Source of the DNA: Armigeres subalbatus
Lineage: Eukaryota > Arthropoda > Insecta > Diptera > Culicidae
DNA length: 64,000 nucleotides
NCBI RefSeq assembly: GCF_024139115.2
Contig: NC_085141.1
Span: 66,559,675 to 66,623,674, forward strand
Reading direction: 5' to 3'
The notes beneath the pieces were generated by a model. The model was not told where the DNA came from and searched no databases. It worked only from the letters and a program-made list of their open reading frames with translations. The stretch's first letter is position 1. Each line of letters starts with the position of its first letter. The position numbers and the translations under genes were made by a program. Shown here in pieces: positions 1 to 8,998 of the stretch.

Positions 1-460
1 CCCTTGCAAAAGTTTTCATGGGTAAAAATATTAAAACTTTGATGAATTCTAGGCACCCCTAAATCATGTCCGCTTGAGCTCAAATTTTGCATGGGGTATA
101 TTTTGAGGTAATGAAACTTCTGAGCAATGTAGTTTTTTAAATTCGATGGCAATTTTTTCCCCATACATTTTCTTGGCAGATCCCAATCAGATGCGTTATT
201 TTCTAAATCTGGGCATCAAGGCAATCAAACTTTAGTATGTAATAGCAAGTTATGACGTTCAGAATAGAATAGAATTCCGCAAAGTTTTCAAGTTACATGT
301 TCAATCAGTTCTTAGTTGATTTCAGCAACTCGATCCAACTTCCTAATAAGATTGCCAAATCTAAATCAGCCCACTAAATATCGGCCAAATATATTCACAT
401 TTTTTTTTTAGAATCCAGTCTCCAAATAAAATATTCAAACGAACAAAAAATGTCCTACGT
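1..460. other. AT-rich sequence, no gene seen
   Basis: No open frame of note, no RNA gene and no clear repeat boundary could be recognised here. It is AT-rich, like the rest of the intergenic DNA. Confidence 0.4.
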
Positions 461-463
461 CAA

Positions 464-650
464 AATGGCTCGGAGTCCTATACTCGCTCAGAAATATAAA
501 AATGCCTCGGAAACCTGCTCGCCCCAGAACAAACAAAAAAATGCAGGATCCGACTCACTCTGGAATAAACAAAAAGCAATGTGAGACCTGCTCAGTCTGG
601 AATACACAGCAAAAATTGCCTCGGAGTCCTGCTCGCTCATATTAATTTAT
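464..650. repeat. Degenerate tandem repeat, about 38-bp unit, 5 copies
   Basis: A unit starting AATGCCTCGG and containing CCTGCTCGCTC recurs at about 464, 501, 540, 578 and 614, so the period is 37-39 bp. Copies differ at many positions. The small open frame across it is a by-product of the repeat. Confidence 0.6.
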
Positions 651-971
651 TAAACAATTCATCAACATCTACCATAATAATCACTACAAGCATATGTGAT
701 TGCCACTTTCCGGAAATTATTCAAATAACATTCCAATTGATTGCAATGTTTAGAAACCCATTTCCAAACATATAGAGTAAAGAGGGGAAAGTTTGCGCAC
801 CTAACTGTTGTCTTAGAATAACTTTTGATAGGAATACTTCAAAAGTTAATCGCCGGGGTAACATTGATCAGTTTAACCATTTTCAAGAAATGAATAAATT
901 ATTATTTTCTGTTATTACAAGTATTTATTGTGAGTGAGGTATCTTAATCTTTACTAAATTTGCTGCTCAAT

Positions 972-1611
972 AATACTGCTATTCAACACCACTTTGGAAG
1001 AGGTAATACGAAGAGCAGGGATTAACACCAGTGTTACAATTTTCAATAAGTCTGTCAAGCTATTTGGTTTCGCCGACGACATAGATATTATGGCACGTAA
1101 CTTTGAGAAGATGGAGGAAGCCTACATCGGACTGAAGCGGGAAGCTAACCAGATCAGACTAGTCATCAACACGTCGAAGACGAAGTACATGATAGTAATA
1201 GGTTCAAAAGAAGACAATGTGAGCCACCCACCGCGAGTTTGCATCGGTGGTGACGGAAGAATTTGTGTACTTGGGCTCACTGGTGACTGCCGAAAATGAC
1301 ACCAGCAGAGAACTTCGGAGACGCATAGTGGCTGGAAATCGTACGTACTTTGAACTCCGCAAGATGCTCAGATCGAATAGAGTTCGCGGCCTTACCAAAC
1401 TGACAATCTACAAAACGCTTTTTAGACCAGTAGTCTTCTACGGACACGAGACCTGGACGATGCTCGTAGAAGACCAACGCGCACTGGGAGTTTTCGAAAG
1501 AAAAGTGCTGCGTGCCATCTATGGTGGGGTGCAGATGGCGGACGGTACGTGGAGGAGGCGAATGAACCACGAGTTGCATCAGCTGTTGGGAGAACCATCC
1601 ATGGGGCCGTC
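972..1611 (+). pseudogene. Non-LTR retrotransposon reverse transcriptase fragment (RTE-like), frameshifted
   Basis: Two overlapping frames together read like the C-terminal half of an insect RTE-like reverse transcriptase. The first (from about 972) has the catalytic box FADDID, then SKTKYMIV. After a +1 shift near 1247 the second reads FVYLGSLVTAEND, IYKTLFRPVVFYGHETW and FERKVLRAIYG. This order (palm catalytic box, thumb, connection) is as in intact LINEs. The endonuclease, the N-terminal RT and the 3' end are missing. The 3' part is interrupted near 1612 by a short GC-rich inverted-repeat element. Matching pieces of the same family lie at 5343-5430 (3' end), 44412-44745 (minus) and 62800-64000 (minus). 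It is a dead copy; the RTE assignment is by motif memory only. Confidence 0.8.
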
Positions 1612-1722
1612 CAGAAATCACGTGGTCATATATGGGAGGGGGGTTGGAAAATGACCACGATAAGCCACATGGGGGGAGGGGGGTGTTGCTCTCCAACCAC
1701 GTGGTTTTTACACGAAAAACTT
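1612..1722. mobile_element. Short GC-rich inverted-repeat element (MITE-like)
   Basis: About 110 bp bounded by copies of CACGTGGT in inverted arrangement. It holds two G-runs of the form GGGGGGAGGGGGGT in an otherwise AT-rich setting, and it breaks the LINE fragment. It resembles in style the element at 60351-60519. Confidence 0.45.
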
Positions 1723-2129
1723 TTGGTGAATAACAATAGCGGTGTAAAAGATACAAATCATTAAAATTTAATGATTTAATCATTAAACGCAAAGCGCATC
1801 TTAGGTTAGGGCCGATGCCCACGTAGCGTCTTTTCAACTCAGCGTTAAAAAGACGCAGGTGTACATCGAGAAAAACCGGTAACGCAGCGTCGGTCGTAAC
1901 GCCGATGCATATCTGCGCTATTTAACCATCTTAGCCTTAGATCCTTTTTCCATAAAAAAAAATAAACGAAAAAACAGGTTGCGATTCAGTCTCAATTTCC
2001 ACAACAAAAATTTGGAAAGGAAAAATGGGAAAAAATAAAAAAAATCCGCCGCGCCACGCCACCGCCGCAGATGGTTTTTGGCATCACGCCGCCGACACTT
2101 TTGCATCAGCGGACTGCAGCTACAAATTT

Positions 2130-2430
2130 GAAAAATATTCATGTTTTTACAATAATCCAAGAAAAAAACTTCAAAGGAATTTCTTGTGGATATTCAGGAA
2201 AAATCCAGTAAAGAAATTTGCTGTAAAAACTTTGACATTACTTCATATAATCTTGATAAAGTGCTGGCATTCAAAATGATTTTTGAACAATTCTCTCTGA
2301 ACAATTTTGCTTGGAAATTTTGCTACAAATTGTTGAAAAAAAAACCAAACATCTCCAGTGTAAATTGCGAAAAAAATTCCTTAAAACTCCGAAAAAAATT
2401 CCATGTGAATTCTGTCTGAAAATTCAAAAC
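2130..2430. repeat. Degenerate AATTTC/GGAAATT-type low-complexity repeat
   Basis: The stretch is made of loosely repeated 20-30-bp blocks around the words GAAATTC and AAAAATTCC. Similar blocks recur at 3500-3620, 4130-4850, 33380-33700 and inside the hAT-like element at 53571-55778. The small frames here are not credible genes. Confidence 0.4.
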
Positions 2431-2499
2431 AGTCCCGTGGGAAATAGGGTATCTGTTCCTATATCAATAACAATAAGGCAATGCGCATATAAAATGCAT

Positions 2500-2950
2500 T
2501 GATTTCTCACCCAATAATCAAGAAACATGAGAATAATTATGCTCGGCTCACGTAATTTTTAATTGAAAACAATTTGGTAACTTCAAAAATAAAATTATTA
2601 TCACATTATAGAAGTATTTAGCTGAAAAACATCATCACCGCCATGTACCTATTTCAATAACATTCAAGAATAGTTAATCCTATGCCTGTACCTATATCAA
2701 TAATACTGTTTCCAACATAAAATACGCACACTATTACTTGTGTGTATACGTAACGATATGATTGCAGTGATGCCGAATTCTACAATGTTTTGTATTTGAA
2801 TTGAAATATAATTACAAAATTGCAGTTTTTGTTGTAGTTTTTCAACTTATCAGTTTAATTTTATGTTCGTCATAGATTATCTCTTCGATATACCTTATTT
2901 TACAAACATAATAGTTGAATTTCACAGTAAAAGTTTATTCAAGCATTTTA
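2500..2950. other. AT-rich intergenic sequence, nothing recognised
   Basis: No coding frame, RNA gene or repeat boundary could be identified. Confidence 0.35.
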
Positions 2951-2999
2951 AAAAAATAATAATCTAGGTCGGCAACCCTTGAGAGTACTACAAGCCATG

Positions 3000-3253
3000 T
3001 AAACAGTTTGGAATACGGGCAAGGATAATTTAGACGTTGTTCGAAATAAACCTATATCAAACTATAGGAAATCGTGTTGGTTTTTCAAATATAATTATAT
3101 GTATAGTGAAAATGTGATGTGCTTTATGTGTTGTGAAGTGAATTTCGAAAGGATACACTTGTGTTAGCTTGAAATTGAGTGGAAAACAACGGCGTGAAAA
3201 CGGATGAATCTGCTAGTAGCAATCGAGCAGTGCATCAAACCAACAGTTCAGAG
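3000..3253 (+). promoter_or_regulatory. Possible noncoding first exon ending in a splice donor
   Basis: The composition (GTGAA/GTGTG-rich, few T runs) resembles mosquito 5' UTRs, and the block ends in a good donor, CAGAG|GTAGGA, at 3253/3254. The SLC5 coding exon 1 is preceded by acceptor-like sequences (AG at 19779-19780 or 19797-19798), so an upstream noncoding exon is expected somewhere. The link between the two is inference only; this could equally belong to a lncRNA or be chance. Confidence 0.2.
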
Positions 3254-3649
3254 GTAGGAAAATGAAAATAAAAGTGCATAATAATTTTATCTTTTAATAA
3301 TTTGATTCTTGTGCATTAAAACATTACTTTAAAAAAATCTTGAATAATATTCGAAACATTCAAGAATGTGTTGCATCCATTATTGTGTACATACGATGTG
3401 AGAAATTGTAATTAAATTGATTTTTTATTTGGTTTATCGACGGTTGGGATTAATATACGGGCTGTTATTAATATGGGAACAGATACCCTACATATAATTT
3501 TCGGTGGAAAAAAAATGTTCAAATTTTCATATATTTTTTTTACATTCTAAAGAAATTTTCTACGCCAAGTTCTTTCGAATCTTTACCAGAAATTCTTTTT
3601 TATTTCCAAAAGAAGTTTTTCGAACATTTTAAGGAGTGCACTTCAAAAT

Positions 3650-3931
3650 GTTCAGTCTCCAGTTAGCTTTGCGAGCAAAGGCGTAGGGTTGCCAACCCGG
3701 AGATTACGAGTTCGATTCTCGTTCCTGTCTAGGATGTGTTCGGGTGGGAAACATTCTCGACATCCTAGGTATAGTGTATCCATCGTACTAGCTACACAAG
3801 ATATATAATCGTGCAATGGCTGGCATATAAAAGCTTTCAATTTATAACAAAGGAAATGCTAATAGAATATACTAAGTTGAAAAGCAGACCAACTTCCAGT
3901 TGGAATATGGAGCCATAGAAGAAGAAGAAGA
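3650..3931 (+). mobile_element. Feilai-like tRNA-derived SINE
   Basis: The head is tRNA-like with an A-box-like GCTTTGCGAGC and a B box GAGTTCGATTCTCG. It continues with CTCGACATCCTAGG, the conserved tail block GCAGACCAACTTCCAGTTGG and an AAGAAGAAGAAG 3' end. This matches the Feilai SINE layout of Aedes (Pol III promoter, about 280-300 bp, GAA-rich tail). It is non-coding. The 61-codon minus-strand frame across it is a shadow. Confidence 0.75.
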
Positions 3932-3965
3932 CTTTTAAATTTTTCAATAAAAACTCTTCTAAATT

Positions 3966-4080
3966 GATAAGAAAATTATTTTGAGCTTTTTAGTGGAATG
4001 TTTTCACCTGTCATAAGACGAGTAATAATAATTAAGTGGTGGAATTCAATGGGATTGTATAAACTCGTCTTATGACAGGT
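3966..4080 (-). mobile_element. Palindromic retroelement-like repeat, truncated copy
   Basis: It carries the family's tail (TAAGAAAATTATTTTGAGC then TTTTTAGTGGAATG) joined to the terminal arm ending CGTCTTATGACAGGT; most of the palindromic centre is missing. It is flanked by an 11-bp direct repeat, TCTTCTAAATT on the left and TCTTCTGAATT on the right. Other copies: 18016-18290, 31986-32235, 35166-35341, 43463-43682, 52350-52655. Confidence 0.7.
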
Positions 4081-4129
4081 CTTCTGAATTTCCGATAGAT
4101 ATTAAACAGCCAATGCCACATGAAACACT

Positions 4130-4850
4130 TTGATATTTCCGTTGATTTTTTGTTTTTGGATTATTTTTTTTAAATTTGGCATTTTGAAATGAATTTTTTT
4201 CGGAATACATTTTTACGCTCTTTGTGAATTCTATCACATTTTAAAAAATTATACAAGTATTTTTTTTTTCGAGGCATTATTTAGAATTTCCACGGAAGAG
4301 TCTATGGATTATCTTCAAAAAATTCTTTGGATTTTCAAAAAATAAATCTTTAGAATTCTCGAGATTCTTGTTTTTTTAATTTGTACCATAAATTCTTCCA
4401 AAATTTCATTCTTCTTCGGGAATGAAATTTGTAGGTAGGTTCTTTGTAGGTTCAGCTAAACATTGCTTTAAATCTTTACCATGCAAAAATGCACAGGAAA
4501 TGATTTAAAAATTTTAAGGAATTTTCACATCAGAAAATCTTTAAAATTTTGGTTTATTTTTTTAAGGAATTCCTTCAAAAGTACAATTTTTTCGTTATTT
4601 TCACTTGTAAAAACATTATTGGTGATTCAGATGAACTTTTTTCGATTTTCTACTGGAAAATCTTAGGAATTTCCATCGGAAATATTATATTCCGAATAAT
4701 TTGTTTTGGAAATTTAAAAAAACTGCTGAAAATGTATAAGAATTTCTTTTGGAAAACGAAAAAAAATTCCATTATAAGAATTTCCTTTGAAGATTCATTA
4801 AAGTTGCCCATGATTTTGAAAAAAAAATCTCAAGAGATTCTGTAAAAAAG
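4130..4850. repeat. Degenerate AATTTTC/GGAAATT satellite-like tract
   Basis: Loosely periodic blocks of about 25-30 bp with AATTCTTT and GGAAAATC words run through this region. Open frames of up to 98 codons arise from the AT-rich repetition, have no recognisable domain, and are not called as genes. Confidence 0.4.
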
Positions 4851-4859
4851 TAAGCTGGA

Positions 4860-5335
4860 TTTTTTTTTCTAATTACTGAATTAATTTATACTATAATAAA
4901 TGAATACTGAAACCTGTTAATACCTGTTAATATTGGAATGTAAACCAATTTGATGATTCTGAAAGCAATTTCTACAGGAATGCTACTCAAAAGAAACAAC
5001 AGTAGGAGGTTTTATTTGCATCTCTAAGATTACATATTAACTTTGTGATTCTCTGATAAACTTTTTGTTGTAAGAAGTCAGTTCAGATGCTTCGCTGAGG
5101 TTAATATATCTTAAGAATTTCCAGTACCTCCAGAGCTACGGAAGGTCCCATATACTCTTAATAATCTACAGGGATATTCACGGATGAACTTTATAATTAT
5201 TTTAAAAAAATCACTAATAAAGAAATAAAAAAAAAATCAAAAATATAGAGATATTTTGGAAAATTTCTAAACCATTACAATTTTTTCTCGAAATTTTTAT
5301 AACATATTCGCGAGTCCACATTTTTTTTGTATCTT
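4860..5335. other. AT-rich intergenic sequence, nothing recognised
   Basis: No gene, RNA or clear repeat boundary was seen in this stretch. Confidence 0.35.
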
Positions 5336-5342
5336 CCGTGGT

Positions 5343-5430
5343 TGGCAAAGTGCAGCCATGGACCGAGCTGAATGGAGAAGACTTTTGTGTACTGCACAGG
5401 CCACGCCGGCCTTAGTCTGGTAATAAAAAA
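5343..5430 (+). mobile_element. 3' end of the RTE-like LINE family
   Basis: The stretch with CAGCCATGGACCGAGC, TGGAGAAGACTTTTG and CACGCCGGCC matches, in the opposite orientation, the LINE fragment at 44412-44745 (GCAGCCATGGATTGAGC, CACTCCGGCC). It ends in TAATAAAAAA, as expected of a 3' terminus. Only the last roughly 90 bp of the element are present. Confidence 0.6.
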
Positions 5431-5529
5431 CATACAAAACGAAGTAAAACGATCGGAAAGGTAAATTTTGTTACGTTTTTACGAAGCAAAACTAGCCTAT
5501 TTTGTGATTCAATATTGAATGCTACCGTA

Positions 5530-5966
5530 CACACCAAAAAATATGAATATTACAGGTGACGTACGTGAATAAAATGACAAAACCACATGAGATAAACTGA
5601 ATTTCATATTTTTCAATGTTAGATGATTTAAAATTACATGTCATGAAACCTAAACACAGCACCCGATGCGACGCACCGAACGCTCTGGCAGTCGATGCCT
5701 TGATGCAGTGAAATACTTGTTCAGTGCAAATCGTGGAACATGCTTTACTTCAATCACCTCTCTTTCAAGAGACGAAGATAGTTGAGTGGTAACGTGTTGG
5801 GCTCTCACTCAGCGGGCTTATGTTCGGTCCTCGTTCTAATACTTAAATTTTTTGGTCAATATAGTTGTGATGTAAAATTAAATTATCACCTAATTTTAAG
5901 TCAAAAGTGACGCTCGAATATGTCGTTGTCACAGCACCTAAAATTACATGATAATTTTTAGGTGTG
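5530..5966. mobile_element. TA-flanked MITE with an internal tRNA-like segment
   Basis: Imperfect terminal inverted repeats CACACCAAAAAATATG and (reverse complement of the right end) CACACCTAAAAATTATC are flanked by TA on both sides. Inside, near 5765-5850, lies a tRNA-like stretch with an A-box-like TAGTTGAGTGGTAACG and a B-box-like GTTCGGTCCTCG. This suggests a MITE carrying, or built from, a SINE head. Confidence 0.6.
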
Positions 5967-6153
5967 TAGCGTTCGCAATTAATCTTTTATTTTCACTTTC
6001 AAAATGATTACTGATCGGCACCTCTGTTTCCAAAGGAATATCAAGACGAATCAAAATTAATTGCCTAATTTCAGATTAGTAGCCACATTGTGAGCGAAAA
6101 TGACAATTTTTGAAAGTTTAATTTAATATGTATAATGTATTTAAATGTAATTA

Positions 6154-6310
6154 CAGTCGCTTCTCCACATCTCGATATTGAAGGGACCATCGAGATCGAG
6201 GAATGGAAGAAAAATTGAAATGGGTACTAGATTCGAAACTGCTCGCTGCTATGAAAAACGACAACAAAACAAATGTCGTTTCCTGTTGTTGATGTTATCA
6301 GTATAAGCAA
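6154..6310 (+). mobile_element. Solo end of a Tc1/mariner-like MITE family
   Basis: It starts TA|CAGTCGCTTCTCCACATCTCG and continues for about 150 bp, matching the inverted right end of the element at 34414-39217 (for example GAAGGGACCATCGAG and CTATGAAAAACG). No second end was found nearby, so it is a truncated copy. Confidence 0.5.
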
Positions 6311-6319
6311 TTGGCGATT

Positions 6320-6960
6320 TGGTGTTGCATGAAAAAGAAGAAGAAGAATGCCGCGCGTTCAAAGTATTAGCACGGTTTGGAAATGTTTAATACTGTGAGT
6401 AACCAATTATACGTCTATTACGCAGTGCAAAAGCACTCCAACCCCGCGCTGATAACCGTTTTTAATTAAATTACTTCTAGAATTTTGAAGAAGTGTTAGT
6501 TCTTAACGTGAGGTATAGAAAATGACTGAGACAGATAGGTGATGGGTGAATTGAATAGGGTGAAATGAAGTGACGTCGTGTAAAATGTTTGACTTATTGG
6601 GAAATGAACTTTTCAAACCTACTAACACTTGTATCCCCTGACTTTGCTACAATAGGTTGAACTCATATGGCTCGACGACGCAATTCTCAAAATTGCTTTT
6701 TATATTATGATACGTTTTCCAACAACAGATTATATTGAAAAAACACTGATTATTTATTTAACTCATATAACTTTAGCATCGGACGTTACTTAGAACTCAG
6801 ATATTAGAATGACTTAACGAAATACACAATTATTCAAAACCCTGTTTCTATGTGTGAAATATGAAGACAACTCTTAAGCGAATATATCTTATTACCATAA
6901 CAAAATTTGCAGAATTTCGCTGATTTGATCACAATCTGAAAAATTTCATTACATTTTTAT
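6320..6960. other. Intergenic sequence, nothing recognised
   Basis: No coding frame above background, no tRNA-like element and no repeat boundary was seen here. Confidence 0.35.
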
Positions 6961-6963
6961 TCA

Positions 6964-7218
6964 AGACTAGCAGACCCGACGAACTTTGTTTCGTCTAAAA
7001 TTGATTTATTGTCTGATTAATTCTCGAGTTATGCAGAAATTGCTGGTTCATTTGTATGGGAGCCCCCCTCTCCAAAGAACGGAGGGGTCTCAAACCATCT
7101 TAAGAACCTTCCCCGGCCCTAAAAACCTCTGCATACAAATTTTCACGCCGATCGGTTCAGTAGTTTCCGAGTCTATAAGGGTCAGACAGACAGAAATTCA
7201 TTTTTATGTATATAGATT
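6964..7218 (+). mobile_element. Interspersed repeat with TATATAGAT tail
   Basis: It opens with CTAGCAGACCCGACGAACTTTG, a start common to a widespread insect repeat, has GCCGATCGGTTCAGTAG and a CAGACAGACAGAAATTCAT block, and ends TTTTTATGTATATAGAT. This layout is typical of the 3' end of a non-LTR element or a SINE using its machinery. The 82-codon frame inside it is a repeat by-product. Confidence 0.55.
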
Positions 7219-7221
7219 GGT

Positions 7222-8010
7222 TACTTGGAGGTGACAATATTACCACCCGTTGTCAACATAGACTGCTTTTAGGTATCTAATGTCATATCCAAAATACCCT
7301 ATGTTCTACTCCACGTTAAACTAATTCACTTTCGTTGTAACTATTTATTGATCTGGATTAAAACAGAAAGAAACAGACAGAAAGACTGTAAAATTACTAC
7401 GAAATACAAATTATAAACAATAACAGAAATTTTGACAACATGCTACTACGCGATACTCAATACAAACAGTGTTCACCGCATGAACATAAACTAATTGTGC
7501 TAAATATTGGTACTAGTAACGGTAACACTTATGTTAAGGTCTAGTCTTGTGTTTCGCCATTTGAACAATGTAGGTATAATCAATAACATAACATCTAATT
7601 ATATCCCTATTTCAAGAAGTGTTACTTGGAAGTGGCAACGGTATCATCCGTTGTCAACATAGACTGCCTTTAGGTACTGATTGTCGGCTCCAAGAAACTA
7701 TAAACTAAACTTTACATTCAAATTCTGCACAAATTTTACATTTCAAATCGTCAGTTAACCTTCGTTGTGTGTTTAAAACATTTTAAATTAGAACTTCCAT
7801 TATTTGCTTGACAGACTGACGGGAAAACGACAATGGAAAAGGGTAAAAGGGAAATCTATACTACAACAGAAATTTTGAGATTCTGCTAGCTATCATAATA
7901 CTAAAACAAATAGTGTTCAAGTGATCAACATAGACTAGTTCTTCTAAGTATTGGTCCTAGACTCCTAGTAGAAGCAAAACTTCTGTTCGGGTCCAGTCTT
8001 GACAATTTAA
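7222..8010. repeat. Diverged tandem duplication, two units of about 390 bp
   Basis: Unit 1 (about 7222-7610) and unit 2 (about 7617-8005) share GTTACTTGGA, CCGTTGTCAACATAGACTGC, TTTAGGTA, ACAGAAATTTTGA and GTCCAGTCTTG (unit 1: GTCTAGTCTTG) blocks in the same order. They are diverged by point changes and indels. No coding potential was seen in either. Confidence 0.6.
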
Positions 8011-8056
8011 GCTACCAGGTACTCCAGCTGGATACCCCAAAAAAAATATTGAGGAA

Positions 8057-8514
8057 TTAAGCCGCGTAAGGGTAATTGAAATCACACTGATCGAGTGTGT
8101 TGGCGAGAAACGAGCAGGAATAAACACCGGTACACCACCTACCCTGAAAACATGGCTTGGAAAGTATTGGAGCTGAGCAAAAATACCAAGTTATATGAAC
8201 AATAATATTTAACAATATGCTTTCGTGAGTATAGTTTTCCAGTACTCGTTGGCATAGTGTGGCAAACGACATCAAGAAAATTCTCCAGCCAACAAACAAA
8301 ATATACCTGAGAACTACTTCTTCTTCTTCAACTGAGAACTACAGCTCACGTGATTTTCTGTAGTTGTTAAAGAACCAGTCGATAATTTCAGCATGTTTCA
8401 ATTTTAAGTATCCTTGATGCGATAGACGATTATAAATTACGCATTCGGGTTTTAAAAAAAATATAGAAATTTGAGTCAAAATACAAACACAAAGGTGAGC
8501 AACCATGCGTCTCC
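8057..8514. other. Intergenic sequence left of the R1 insertion
   Basis: A weak 80-codon minus-strand frame (8057-8299) shows no recognisable domain and is not called as a gene. The stretch ends at the target-site duplication of the R1-type element. Confidence 0.3.
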
Positions 8515-8527
8515 ATGCTCGTGTGGT

Positions 8528-8529
<2 letters not shown>
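8515..8529. repeat. Target-site duplication, left copy (R1-type element)
   Basis: The 15-mer ATGCTCGTGTGGTGT here is repeated exactly at 14166-14180, on the other side of the retrotransposon. The last T merges with the poly-T run, so the true length is 14 or 15 bp. Confidence 0.9.
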
Positions 8530-8561
<32 letters not shown>

Positions 8562-8998
8562 CTTGAGCAAGGGTAAACGGAAATCTGCAACCAGACACCT
8601 GAGGAGGTACTCAGGTAGTGTGGGGATGGGTATGTCATGTAACTCTTACCCGACCCACTAAAACCAAAACCCTTTCGCCAGTCCGTACCCCCGGCCCGCA
8701 ATTAAGCAATACATCAGGGGGGGACTATTGAGAACGCTCACGCCTATGCTAACGCACTTGACGTCAATACACACAACATCGACTTCAAGGGTGGCTACCT
8801 CACCACCCGTCGATCGCAAGCTATGATAGTAACCTAACGGTCCGTATCATAATCTCACGTTGGAGACGAGCAACCCGACAACAACCACCGCGCGTGAACC
8901 GCAATGACCTCTATATCTACATACTGAGGTCCCCGCAGCCCACCCGCGACATGTTGGTTGTCGGGGTGAGCAAGGTGTTCACTGCATCACAGGTGCCC

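Noticed and set aside
1277..1837. 186-codon minus-strand open frame
   Set aside because: Antisense of the LINE reverse-transcriptase fragment, running on into the GC-rich MITE; no domain of its own.
8339..8701. 120-codon minus-strand frame with a Lys run
   Set aside because: The Lys run is the poly-A tail of the R1-type element; the frame joins element and flank.
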